Positions 1 to 6,772 of a stretch of DNA of 64,000 nt are shown in pieces (position 1 is the first letter of the stretch; each line of letters opens with the position of its first letter). The position numbers and the translations under genes are program-made. The notes under the pieces were generated by a model. That model saw only the letters and a list, made by a program, of their open reading frames with translations, was not told the DNA's origin and did not search any database. The DNA lies in assembly GCF_033962415.1 (NCBI RefSeq), contig NZ_JAVIKH010000010.1, positions 1 through 64,000 on the forward strand, written 5' to 3'. Source of the DNA: Candidatus Cetobacterium colombiensis (GTDB lineage Bacteria > Fusobacteriota > Fusobacteriia > Fusobacteriales > Fusobacteriaceae).

Positions 1-72
1 TCCGTGGTCAACGTGTCCGATTGTTCCAATGTTAACGTGCGGTTTGCTTCTTTCAAATTTTTCTTTAGCCAT
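1..72 (-). CDS. tuf: Elongation factor Tu, N-terminal fragment (cut by window edge)
   Basis: The 24 codons present read [20 protein letters not shown] and then VDHG, the invariant beginning of EF-Tu up to the first GTP-binding loop. EF-Tu delivers aminoacyl-tRNA to the ribosome. The ATG is preceded by a strong AGGAGG at good spacing. The rest of the gene lies outside the window. It is downstream of three tRNA genes on the same strand, and no convincing promoter of its own was seen, so co-transcription with the tRNAs is likely (inference). Confidence 0.95.
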
Positions 73-191
73 TTGAAATTTCCTCCTATTTTTTACTTTA
101 TATTTATATTTTCTTTTCTTTACAAAAAAAACCCGTTTAAAAAAAAATCCACACATATCCTTGAAACTGTTTCAGGTTAGTGTAGTATAAG

Positions 192-276
192 TGGTGGTGA
201 GAGAAGGATTCGAACCTTCGAAGGCAGAGCCGTCAGATTTACAGTCTGATCCCTTTGGCCGCTCGGGAACCTCACC
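192..276 (-). tRNA. tRNA-Tyr (anticodon GTA)
   Basis: A full class II cloverleaf with a long variable arm can be folded. The acceptor stem starts GGTGAGG, the anticodon loop holds GTA between TCAGACT and AATCTGA, and the T-loop is GGTTCGAATCC. The 3' CCA is encoded. It is the last of three clustered tRNAs before tuf. Confidence 0.95.
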
Positions 277-295
277 ATATCTTATTTAATTTTAA

Positions 296-370
296 TGGTA
301 CCCCGTAGGGGAATCGAACCCCTGTTTATAGAGTGAAAATCTATTGTCCTTACCACTGAACGAACGGGGC
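296..370 (-). tRNA. tRNA-Glu (anticodon TTC)
   Basis: A cloverleaf can be folded with acceptor GCCCCGT paired to ACGGGGT (ending in a G-T pair), anticodon loop ATTTTCA carrying TTC, T-loop GGTTCGATTCC and an encoded CCA. It is the middle gene of the tRNA cluster, 5 nt after tRNA-Thr. Confidence 0.95.
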
Positions 371-375
371 GTTCA

Positions 376-451
<76 letters not shown>

Positions 452-470
452 ATCCCTTCAGACATTTATA

Positions 471-499
471 ATTATACCCTATCATATAAAAAATGTCAA
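471..499 (-). promoter_or_regulatory. Sigma-70-type promoter of the tRNA-tuf unit
   Basis: On the minus strand a perfect TTGACA (494-499) is followed 17 nt later by a perfect TATAAT (471-476). The predicted start lies about 13 nt before tRNA-Thr. This is the best-matching promoter in the window, as expected for tRNA and tuf expression. Confidence 0.85.
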
Positions 500-507
500 C
501 ATTTTTT

Positions 508-540
508 TTAAAAAAAAGAAGTAGAATAATTCTCTACTTC
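508..540 (-). terminator. Intrinsic terminator after the Met-rich protein gene
   Basis: The minus strand reads GAAGTAGA-loop-TCTACTTC followed by a run of at least eight T. It lies between the gene ending at 560 and the tRNA promoter, so it separates the two transcription units. Confidence 0.85.
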
Positions 541-559
541 AGTTTTTATATATTTATAT

Positions 560-991
560 CTATTTTTTTAATTGAATAAGTAATTCTCTATATTGTTTAA
601 TCATAACTTTTGTCATCGATTTTTTTATAAGCTGATACCATTTAAACTTAACAGTTTCCATTCCTCTAACTGCATCAGCTAACATTTTAGTTAAAAACTC
701 TTGCTCTTCATATGATAATTTTAATTCTGTTCTATCTTTTGAATCTGCAATTGATTTAACATAATCTAAGAATTGTCCTACATTTTGCATCCCTGCATTT
801 ACTGCAAATTGCTTCTTAACTTCCTCTATGAATTTAGATAAAAATTTCTTAGTTCCTTTGTCTAAAGATACAGAATATTTTCTTTTTCCTTTTCCGATTT
901 TTTGAATTGAGTTCATCATTCCCATCATTGATGACATTGCATTCATTTGCATAGGGTTCATGTTATTTGGGTTTACCTTTTGTGCCTTCAT
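560..991 (-). CDS. Methionine-rich hypothetical protein, 143 aa
   Basis: I do not recognise a family. The first 26 residues hold nine Met (positions 1, 11, 14, 16, 19, 22, 23, 25, 26), followed by a basic stretch (KIGKGKRKYSV) and about 100 residues of charged, probably helical sequence rich in Lys and Glu. There is no signal peptide or membrane segment. The start at 991 is chosen because GGAGG sits 6 nt upstream of it. A frame-compatible ATG 30 nt further upstream would overlap that site and run against the tsaC stop, so it is rejected. The gene follows tsaC by 16 nt, probably in one transcript, and ends at a terminator. Function unknown; the Met-rich segment resembles low-complexity RNA- or SRP-like Met bristles only superficially. 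Confidence 0.75.
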   Translation of the reverse strand: MKAQKVNPNNMNPMQMNAMSSMMGMMNSIQKIGKGKRKYSVSLDKGTKKFLSKFIEEVKKQFAVNAGMQNVGQFLDYVKSIADSKDRTELKLSYEEQEFLTKMLADAVRGMETVKFKWYQLIKKSMTKVMIKQYRELLIQLKK

Positions 992-1007
992 TTTTTCCTC
1001 CAAAATT

Positions 1008-1643
1008 TTATAGTTTTCCAATAAGTTTCTCTATTTCTTCTTTTTTTATTGCTCCCTCTCTTAAAATTGTAGGGTTATCTTTTGTTAAATCTAATATTGT
1101 TGATTCTACCCCTAAAGGAGTTTCTCCTCCATCTACAATAAGATCTACTCTATCTATAAATTTTTCATTTAATTCATCATAACTCTTAGGTGTTCTTTCA
1201 CCTGAGATATTTGCACTCGTTGTTGGAAGTATTCCTCCAACACTTTCGATTATATCTTGAGCTAATTTTAAAGCAGGTATTCTTATTCCTACAGTTAATC
1301 CATTTGAAACCATTATATCCGGAACATTATTTTTTTTATTTAAAATTATTGTTAAAGCTCCAGGCCAAAAATTCTTAGCCAATATATTTATGAGTTCCTT
1401 CTGTTTTTTATCAATCACTGCTATTTTTTCTATATATTCTACCTTACTTAAAAGTGCTATTAAAGGTGATTTAAAATTTCTTTCTTTAGCTTCATAAACT
1501 TTTTTTAGCCCTTTTATAGAATTGATACTTGCTGCTACTCCATAGACTGTATCAGTTGGATATACAATTATCCCATCATTATCTAAAATATTTTTTATGA
1601 CTTTTATTTCAATATTGTCTTCTTTATATACAATTCTTTTCAT
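1008..1643 (-). CDS. tsaC: L-threonylcarbamoyladenylate synthase (TsaC/Sua5/YrdC family)
   Basis: This enzyme makes threonylcarbamoyl-AMP from threonine, bicarbonate and ATP, the first step of t6A37 modification of ANN-decoding tRNAs in the cytoplasm. Visible features are YPTDTVYG near residue 28, the KERNFKSPL segment (the family KRxxxxP-type site), GIRIP near 120 and TTSANISGE near 142. At 211 residues it is the short YrdC-domain type without the extra C-terminal Sua5 domain. It starts at ATG behind GAGGAAAAGGA. It lies downstream of the prs terminator and upstream of the Met-rich gene. Family assignment is firm; the TsaC/Sua5 naming is a length-based choice. Confidence 0.92.
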   Translation of the reverse strand: MKRIVYKEDNIEIKVIKNILDNDGIIVYPTDTVYGVAASINSIKGLKKVYEAKERNFKSPLIALLSKVEYIEKIAVIDKKQKELINILAKNFWPGALTIILNKKNNVPDIMVSNGLTVGIRIPALKLAQDIIESVGGILPTTSANISGERTPKSYDELNEKFIDRVDLIVDGGETPLGVESTILDLTKDNPTILREGAIKKEEIEKLIGKL

Positions 1644-1694
1644 AATAAATCCTTTTCCTCACCTTTATTTACTATAAATAATTTTATCATATAA

Positions 1695-1726
1695 AAATAA
1701 AAAAAGCTAGTACTATACTAGCTTTT
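1695..1726 (-). terminator. Intrinsic terminator after prs
   Basis: An AAAAGCTAG / CTAGCTTTT hairpin followed by T-rich sequence on the minus strand lies 11 nt downstream of the prs stop codon. It ends the glmU-prs unit. Confidence 0.85.
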
Positions 1727-1736
1727 CTATATGCTT

Positions 1737-2687
1737 TTACTTCTCAAATAACTCTGATACTGATTCGTTATTCACTATTCTTCTAACTGCTTCTGCTAAA
1801 ATTTCATCAACAGAAACTACTTTTATTTTATCTATTCTTTTATGCTCTGGTAAAGCTATTGAATCTGTTATTATAACTTCTTTTAAACAAGAAGCTTCTA
1901 ATCTTTCAATTGCTGGATCTGAGAACACTCCGTGTGTACAACAAGCGTAAGCTTCTATAGCACCTCTTGACATAATTGCATCTGCTCCATTTGTTATTGT
2001 TCCTGCAGTATCAATCATATCATCTATAAATATTGCTACTTTTCCCTCTACCTCTCCGATTAAGTTCATTACTTCAGACATATTTGGCTTTGGTCTTCTT
2101 TTATCTATAATAGCAATTTTACAATCTAACCACTCTGCTAATTTTCTAGCTCTTTTTACTCCACCGATATCTGGAGATACTACTACTACCTTGTCCCCTG
2201 ATAATCCTCTAGCAATAAATGATTTTGCTAGTAATGGTAATGCTTGCATGTGATCTACTGGAATATCAAAGAATCCTTGAATTTGATCAGCATGTAAATC
2301 CATAGTTACAACTCTTGTTGCTCCTGCTGTTGTTAATAAATTTGCCACTAATTTAGATGTAATCGGCTCTCTTGGTCTCGATTTTCTATCTTGTCTAGCA
2401 TACCCATAATAAGGAATAATTACATTTATCGACTTTGCTGACGCTCTTTTTAAAGCATCAATAAATATTAATAACTCCATTAAATTTTCATTTACAGGCT
2501 CTGATGTAGATTGAACAACAAATATATCCCTACCTCTTACTGTTTCACCTACACATACATAAACTTCTCCATCTTTAAATCTAACAATTTCAACATCTCC
2601 TACTGAAGTTCCATACTTTTCAGCTATTTTATTAGCTAACTCCACGTTTGATGTTCCGGCAAAAATTTTTACCCCAGGTCTTTCCAT
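1737..2687 (-). CDS. prs: Ribose-phosphate pyrophosphokinase (PRPP synthase)
   Basis: It transfers pyrophosphate from ATP to ribose 5-phosphate, giving PRPP for nucleotide, His, Trp and NAD synthesis. Visible motifs are the flexible loop [15 protein letters not shown] near residue 95, [13 protein letters not shown] near 165 and the PRPP-binding DDMIDTAGT near 215. The start is the ATG at 2687, preceded by GGAGGAA 9 nt upstream, giving 316 residues as in the family. An in-frame TTG 18 nt upstream lies inside that site. It follows glmU with 5 nt between, a common bacterial pairing of UDP-GlcNAc and PRPP supply. Confidence 0.96.
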   Translation of the reverse strand: MERPGVKIFAGTSNVELANKIAEKYGTSVGDVEIVRFKDGEVYVCVGETVRGRDIFVVQSTSEPVNENLMELLIFIDALKRASAKSINVIIPYYGYARQDRKSRPREPITSKLVANLLTTAGATRVVTMDLHADQIQGFFDIPVDHMQALPLLAKSFIARGLSGDKVVVVSPDIGGVKRARKLAEWLDCKIAIIDKRRPKPNMSEVMNLIGEVEGKVAIFIDDMIDTAGTITNGADAIMSRGAIEAYACCTHGVFSDPAIERLEASCLKEVIITDSIALPEHKRIDKIKVVSVDEILAEAVRRIVNNESVSELFEK

Positions 2688-2692
2688 TTTTT

Positions 2693-4039
2693 CTATTTCC
2701 TCCAATCAAATTTTATAACTTGTTTACTTCTTGATACTGCCAATGCATTTTCTGGTACATCTTTTGTTATTACTGAACCAGCTCCAACTAATGCATTTTC
2801 TCCTATATTAACAGGAGCCACTAGCATTGTATCACTTCCTATAAAAGCATTTTTTCCAATTGTGGTTTTGAATTTATTTTTACCATCATAATTACAAGTT
2901 ATTGTACCTGCACCTATGTTAGTTTTTTCTCCTACTGTAGCATCACCTAAATATGTTAAATGTCCTGCTTTAACTCCTTTTTCTAAAACAGACTTTTTAA
3001 CTTCTACAAAGTTTCCAATATGAACCTCTTCTTTCAAATGTGATTTAGGTCTTAAATGTGCAAATGGTCCTATTGTTACTTTGCTTTCAACAATACTTTC
3101 CTCTAATACTGAACTTTCAACTCTTACGTTGTTTCCAATTTGGCAGTCTATTATTCTTGTATTCCCTAAAATTTCACATTTTTCTCCAATTTTTGTATTT
3201 CCTTGTAGTAGTGCACCTGGATATATTATTGTATCTTGTCCTATTTCAACAGCTTCTTCTATATATGTATTATTTTTATCTATTAAAATTACACCATTTT
3301 CCATGTGTTGTAAATTTATTCTATCTCTCATAATACAATTTGCTTTTTCTAATTCTATTTTTGAATTTATTCCTAAAATCTCGTCATTATCTTCTAATAA
3401 AAATGCTTCTACTTTTTTTCCATCTTTAACATTTATTGCAATAACATCTGTTAAATAGTATTCGCCCTTTTCATTTTTGTTATCTATTCTATCAAGAGCT
3501 TCTAAAAGTTCTTTAGATTCAAAACAATAAACTCCTGCATTAACTTCTTTTATAGATTTTATCTCACTTGTAGCTTCTTTTTCTTCTATTATTCCAATAA
3601 CATTTCCATTTTCTTTCACAATTCTTCCATAACCAAATGGATTTTCGTAAATTGATGTTAAAATTGTTGTTGTTGCTTTAGTTTCTTTATGGTAGTTATA
3701 TAATTTTTTTAATGTTTCCTCTCTCAATAAAGGAGTGTCTCCACATAGTATCATAATAGTTCCATCAAAATCTTTTAACTTTTCTTTTGCTTGAATTACA
3801 GCGTGTCCTGTTCCTAATTGTTCCTCTTGAACAACATAGTCAACATTTGGAAGAACTTTTAATATTTCTTCTTTTTTATGTCCAAGTATTAATATATTAT
3901 CAATTGAACCTATTTTACTACATGTATCTACAATCTTTTGTACCATTGGTACTCCACAAACTTTATGTAAAACTTTTGGCAGCTCTGACTTCATTCTCGT
4001 CCCTTTTCCAGCTGCTAAAATAAGTGTCTTTAAACTCAT
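2693..4039 (-). CDS. glmU: Bifunctional GlmU: N-acetylglucosamine-1-P uridylyltransferase / GlcN-1-P acetyltransferase
   Basis: It acetylates glucosamine-1-P and then forms UDP-GlcNAc, the precursor for peptidoglycan and lipid A. The N-terminal nucleotidyltransferase shows [18 protein letters not shown] (residues 7-24), [10 protein letters not shown] near 100 and GDTPLL near 125. The C-terminal half is a left-handed beta-helix of hexapeptide repeats (for example [13 protein letters not shown] near 370, the acetyltransferase signature). At 448 residues it is slightly shorter than the E. coli enzyme. Two adjacent ATGs (4042, 4039) follow GGAGGG; the second has better spacing. A TTG further upstream is rejected. 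Probably co-transcribed with prs. Confidence 0.96.
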   Translation of the reverse strand: MSLKTLILAAGKGTRMKSELPKVLHKVCGVPMVQKIVDTCSKIGSIDNILILGHKKEEILKVLPNVDYVVQEEQLGTGHAVIQAKEKLKDFDGTIMILCGDTPLLREETLKKLYNYHKETKATTTILTSIYENPFGYGRIVKENGNVIGIIEEKEATSEIKSIKEVNAGVYCFESKELLEALDRIDNKNEKGEYYLTDVIAINVKDGKKVEAFLLEDNDEILGINSKIELEKANCIMRDRINLQHMENGVILIDKNNTYIEEAVEIGQDTIIYPGALLQGNTKIGEKCEILGNTRIIDCQIGNNVRVESSVLEESIVESKVTIGPFAHLRPKSHLKEEVHIGNFVEVKKSVLEKGVKAGHLTYLGDATVGEKTNIGAGTITCNYDGKNKFKTTIGKNAFIGSDTMLVAPVNIGENALVGAGSVITKDVPENALAVSRSKQVIKFDWRK

Positions 4040-4067
4040 CATACCCTCCATTTTATTCAACCTTTAT

Positions 4068-4097
4068 ATTGTACCATATGCTTCAATAATTTTGCAA
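4068..4097 (-). promoter_or_regulatory. Probable promoter of glmU-prs
   Basis: On the minus strand TTGCAA (4092-4097) is followed 18 nt later by TACAAT (4068-4073), with the start of transcription predicted about 20 nt before the glmU ATG. Confidence 0.6.
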
Positions 4098-4103
4098 AAC
4101 AAT

Positions 4104-4625
4104 TTATTGAAGTTTTTCATAAGCTTCATTTATTTCTTTAAACTTTTTTTCATGCATCTCTCTTATTTCAGGTTCAGCATTTGCATATCTATCAGGGTGA
4201 TGTTTTTTAGCTAAATCTCTATAAGCTTTTTTTAGCTCTTCTGGAGTCGCACCTTCTTCTACTCCTAGTATCCTATAGTATTTGCTTTTGTCTTCAAATG
4301 TTCCAAAAGGATTATTTTGATAGCCACCTTGATAATTTCCTCCATATTGATTTCCTTGATTTCTAAACATATCTTCAAAATCTTTTTGAGTATATGTCTT
4401 ATAATAAAAATTCTTTTTTCTTGGATTTTTCTTATTCATAAAATATCTAATCACTAAAAATATAAGAATTATTGGAAAGAATTGTATTACAATAAATCCA
4501 AAAAAAGAAATTAGTAACATTATAAAAAATAATGCTGGTAAAGCCGAAATAGCTCTATTCATGCCAAACAGTAAAGCTATTACTAAAAAAATAGCTGCTG
4601 TTAAAATTAATGCTATTGATATCAT
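4104..4625 (-). CDS. Membrane-anchored J-domain protein
   Basis: The first 65 residues form two hydrophobic membrane segments separated by a short loop, followed by a basic stretch ([10 protein letters not shown]), a Gly/Asn/Gln-rich linker (residues 90-108) and a C-terminal J domain (about 115-173) with the HPD triad in KKHHPDRY. J domains stimulate DnaK-type Hsp70 ATPases, so this is likely an inner-membrane co-chaperone that recruits DnaK. No client-binding or zinc domain is present. The ATG start has AAGGAG 8 nt upstream. It lies between the TPR gene terminator and the glmU promoter. Its partner process is unknown. Confidence 0.82.
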   Translation of the reverse strand: MISIALILTAAIFLVIALLFGMNRAISALPALFFIMLLISFFGFIVIQFFPIILIFLVIRYFMNKKNPRKKNFYYKTYTQKDFEDMFRNQGNQYGGNYQGGYQNNPFGTFEDKSKYYRILGVEEGATPEELKKAYRDLAKKHHPDRYANAEPEIREMHEKKFKEINEAYEKLQ

Positions 4626-4655
4626 TACTTTCTCCTTGATTCTTTACTATACTAT

Positions 4656-4689
4656 AAAATAAGGGAATAGATTTTCTATCCCCTATTTT
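4656..4689 (-). terminator. Intrinsic terminator after the TPR protein gene
   Basis: On the minus strand the stem AAAATAGGGGATAG pairs imperfectly with CTATTCCCTTATTTT around a short AAAAT loop. The 3' arm ends TTATTTTA. It overlaps the last codons of the TPR gene. Confidence 0.7.
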
Positions 4690-5251
4690 AATTAATTTTA
4701 ATTTTTTCTTTTAAATATTCAATTTTTTCTTTTATTTCTTTGTCTCTTGGGTCTATTTCATATGCTGCAATGTACTCATTTAAAGACTTTTTATATCTTC
4801 CTAAAAATTCATATTCTTTTGCAAAATCTAAGTGAGCATTATAGATGTCTAAATCTAAAAATATAGCAAAATCATAACTACTTATAGCTTCGACTATTTT
4901 GCCTGCTCTAGAATATGCATTTCCTAATAAAAAATATACAAAAGCATCTCCAGGTTTGTTATCTAAAAATGTATTAAAATAATTTATACTTTTAGTATAA
5001 TTTCCTAACTCATAGTTTAAATATCCTAAAAACCCTATTGTATCACTATCTTTTTTCCCTAGAGCTCTTAATTTTTCATAAATTTCTAAAGCTCCATCAC
5101 AATCTCTTTTATAAAAGAGAATTGTTCCCAATTTTTTTAAATTTTCAATATCATTTGCTTTTGTTAAAAGTTGAAACCTTATTTCTTGTTCTTGATTCAA
5201 TAAATCTTGATTATTTACATCTATTCTTTTTAAAATCTTTTTTCTTAGCAT
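4688..5251 (-). CDS. TPR-repeat protein, 187 aa
   Basis: About four tetratricopeptide-like helical pairs are visible between residues 40 and 175 (for example ALEIYEKLRALGKKD, YTKSINYFNTFLDNKPGD, IVEAISSYDFAIFLDLD, YKKSLNEYIAAYEIDPRD). TPR units bind partner proteins. There is no signal peptide or membrane segment, so it is probably cytoplasmic. ATG start behind AAGGGGG. It has its own probable promoter and terminator, so it appears monocistronic. The partner cannot be guessed. Confidence 0.8.
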   Translation of the reverse strand: MLRKKILKRIDVNNQDLLNQEQEIRFQLLTKANDIENLKKLGTILFYKRDCDGALEIYEKLRALGKKDSDTIGFLGYLNYELGNYTKSINYFNTFLDNKPGDAFVYFLLGNAYSRAGKIVEAISSYDFAIFLDLDIYNAHLDFAKEYEFLGRYKKSLNEYIAAYEIDPRDKEIKEKIEYLKEKIKIN

Positions 5252-5291
5252 TTTAATCCCCCTTAGGTTTTTTAAAACTACTCTCTTGAAA

Positions 5292-5320
5292 ATTATATCA
5301 CATTTTTTATTTTTATTTAA
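5292..5320 (-). promoter_or_regulatory. Probable promoter of the TPR gene
   Basis: The minus strand shows TTAAAT (5315-5320), a 17-nt spacer and a perfect TATAAT (5292-5297). The -35 match is weak. Confidence 0.5.
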
Positions 5321-5333
5321 TACTTTTTAAAAT

Positions 5334-5359
5334 AAAAAAAAGAGCCTAAGCTCTTTTTT
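5334..5359 (-). terminator. Intrinsic terminator after rplT
   Basis: An AAAAAAGAGCTTAGGCTCTTTTTT hairpin with T-run on the minus strand lies directly after the rplT stop and closes the infC-rpmI-rplT operon. Confidence 0.85.
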
Positions 5360-5367
5360 AATATATC

Positions 5368-5718
5368 TTATAATGCTGCTTTTGCAGTTTCTGCTAATTT
5401 AGCAAACTCTGCTGCATTGTTTAAAGCGATATCTGCTAAAACTTTTCTATCTAACTCGATTCCTGCTCTCTTTAATCCGTTCATTAAAGTTGAGTAAGTT
5501 AATCCGTTGATTCTAGCTGCAGCATTGATTCTGATGATCCATAATTGTCTCATCTTTCTCTTTCTAACTTTTCTATCTCTTGTTGAGAAAGCCTCTGCTC
5601 TCATTACAGCTTGTTTAGCTTGCTTGAACACGTCACCTGACGCACCTCTAAATCCTTTAGCAGCTTTTAAAACTTTTTTATGTCTTCTTCTTCTAACTAT
5701 TCCAGTCTTAACTCTCAT
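5368..5718 (-). CDS. rplT: Large subunit ribosomal protein L20
   Basis: L20 binds 23S rRNA early in 50S assembly. The 116-residue product has the basic N-terminal helix ([21 protein letters not shown]), the central [16 protein letters not shown] segment and the globular C-terminal part ([20 protein letters not shown]), all typical. ATG follows GGAGGAG at good spacing. It is last in the conserved infC-rpmI-rplT order, 50 nt after rpmI. In several bacteria L20 is the repressor of this operon, which may be relevant to the leader at 6511-6681. Confidence 0.98.
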   Translation of the reverse strand: MRVKTGIVRRRRHKKVLKAAKGFRGASGDVFKQAKQAVMRAEAFSTRDRKVRKRKMRQLWIIRINAAARINGLTYSTLMNGLKRAGIELDRKVLADIALNNAAEFAKLAETAKAAL

Positions 5719-5768
5719 TTAATTCTCCTCCTAAAATTGGTCCTTGGCAATAATATTCCTAAGAATTA

Positions 5769-5975
5769 TTATCTTCCTACTCCGTATGGTAATAATCCTT
5801 TTAAGTGCTTCTCTAATGTTGAAGTGATTACTGTATCCTTCTTTAATCTATTCTTTCTCTTTCTTGACTTCTTTGTTAAGATGTGGCTCTTTCCTGGCTT
5901 CTTAACAACGAATTTCCCTGTTCCAGTAACTTTAATTCTTTTTCTAGCACCTCTATGAGTTTTCATTTTTGGCAT
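5769..5975 (-). CDS. rpmI: Large subunit ribosomal protein L35
   Basis: A 68-residue, highly basic protein starting [20 protein letters not shown] with the family middle part [10 protein letters not shown] and a [13 protein letters not shown] end. L35 is a structural protein of the 50S subunit. The ATG start is preceded by GAGGAGGAA. It is the middle gene of infC-rpmI-rplT. Confidence 0.97.
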   Translation of the reverse strand: MPKMKTHRGARKRIKVTGTGKFVVKKPGKSHILTKKSRKRKNRLKKDTVITSTLEKHLKGLLPYGVGR

Positions 5976-6003
5976 TGTAATGTTCCTCCTCTCAAATTCT
6001 TCA

Positions 6004-6510
6004 CTATTTTTTTGGCGATAAGATCAAATATTTTTGCTTATCATTATATTTTTTATCAACATCTGCGACTTCAACAAATCTTTCAGATATTTGATCTAAC
6101 ATTTCAATTCCTTGATCAGCGTACATTCTTTCTCTTCCGTACTGAACAAGAGTTATCTTTACTTTATTATCTTTTTCTAAAAACTTTTTAACTTGAGCTA
6201 TTTTTGTATCCATATCGTGCTGATCTATTCTAGCTCTGAACTTAACCTCTTTAACAATTACTTGTTTTTGGTTTTTCTTAGCTTCTTTAGCTTTTCTAGT
6301 CTGCTCGTATTTATACTTTCCATAATCCATTATTTTACATACTGGCGGCGCAGCATTTGGAGATATTTCAACTAAATCTAATTCTTTTTGCATAGCTAAT
6401 TCTAAAGCTTCTGCAGATGACATAATCCCTAATTGTTCCCCAGTTTCAGAGATAATTCTTAACTCTCTACCTCTTATCTTCTCATTAATTCTAACTTTGT
6501 CCGAAATAAT
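6004..6510 (-). CDS. infC: Translation initiation factor IF-3, with ATT start codon
   Basis: IF3 keeps ribosomal subunits apart and checks initiator tRNA and start codon. The product (168 aa with the ATT start read as Met) shows the N-domain [36 protein letters not shown] near residue 58 and the basic C-domain. No in-frame ATG exists upstream before a stop. The only GTG (6516) lies inside the Shine-Dalgarno AGGAGG. Two consecutive ATT codons follow; the first (6510) is 5 nt after AGGAGG and gives an N-terminus like other IF3s (M-I-S-x-x). AUU starts are known for infC and allow IF3 to repress its own translation. First gene of infC-rpmI-rplT. Confidence 0.95.
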   Translation of the reverse strand: MISDKVRINEKIRGRELRIISETGEQLGIMSSAEALELAMQKELDLVEISPNAAPPVCKIMDYGKYKYEQTRKAKEAKKNQKQVIVKEVKFRARIDQHDMDTKIAQVKKFLEKDNKVKITLVQYGRERMYADQGIEMLDQISERFVEVADVDKKYNDKQKYLILSPKK

Positions 6511-6681
6511 AGACACCTCCTATTAACTATCAAATAAAAAAAACAGGACGTAAAATTCCTGTTAAACTCAAATAATTATTAAGGCTAGCCCTAAACAAAA
6601 ATTTAAATAACCATTATGTAGGTCATACCCCATAAGGTGAGAAACAGGAAGTCTCTTCTTGATAAATCTTTTTCATTGTCT
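6511..6681 (-). promoter_or_regulatory. infC operon leader with terminator/antiterminator arms
   Basis: About 170 nt separate the predicted transcription start from the infC start. The RNA holds UUCCUGUU (6650-6643), later AACAGGAA (6563-6556), then UCCUGUU (6548-6542) and a U run. The middle element can pair with either flanking element: with the last it makes a terminator, with the first an 8-bp antiterminator. Other small stems (GGCTAGCC at 6583-6590, ACC-TTATG / CATAATGGT near 6608-6638) lie between. By analogy with the L20 leaders of low-GC bacteria this is probably ribosomal-protein-controlled attenuation (inference). Confidence 0.7.
6534..6563 (-). terminator. Attenuator hairpin inside the infC leader
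   Basis: The minus-strand RNA AACAGGA, an 8-nt loop and UCCUGUU forms a 7-bp stem followed by about eight U. It lies between the promoter and infC, so it can only act as a conditional terminator. Confidence 0.75.
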
Positions 6682-6687
6682 TTTATA

Positions 6688-6715
6688 ATTATAACATGAT
6701 TTCACAAAAAGTCAA
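6688..6715 (-). promoter_or_regulatory. Promoter of infC-rpmI-rplT
   Basis: On the minus strand TTGACT (6710-6715), a 16-nt spacer and a perfect TATAAT (6688-6693). Confidence 0.8.
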
Positions 6716-6740
6716 CTGAATTTTTTATTGATTTTATTGA

Positions 6741-6770
6741 GGTCCTCCTATATAGGAGGACCATTTTTTA
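6741..6770. terminator. Perfect 22-nt palindrome after rpsA, T-tract on the plus strand
   Basis: GGTCCTCCTAT / ATAGGAGGACC is a perfect inverted repeat. It lies 11 nt after the rpsA stop and probably ends the ptsI-rpsA transcript. The uninterrupted T-tract is on the plus strand (ATTTTTTATTTT), while the minus side only has TCAATAAAATC, so it looks stronger for plus-strand transcription running into rpsA antisense. Confidence 0.65.
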
Positions 6771-6772
6771 TT

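Noticed and set aside
1008..1021. Upstream ATG at 1021 for the Met-rich protein
   Set aside because: The ribosome site GGAGG lies between this ATG and the one at 991, so 991 is the start; the frame merely runs back into the tsaC end.
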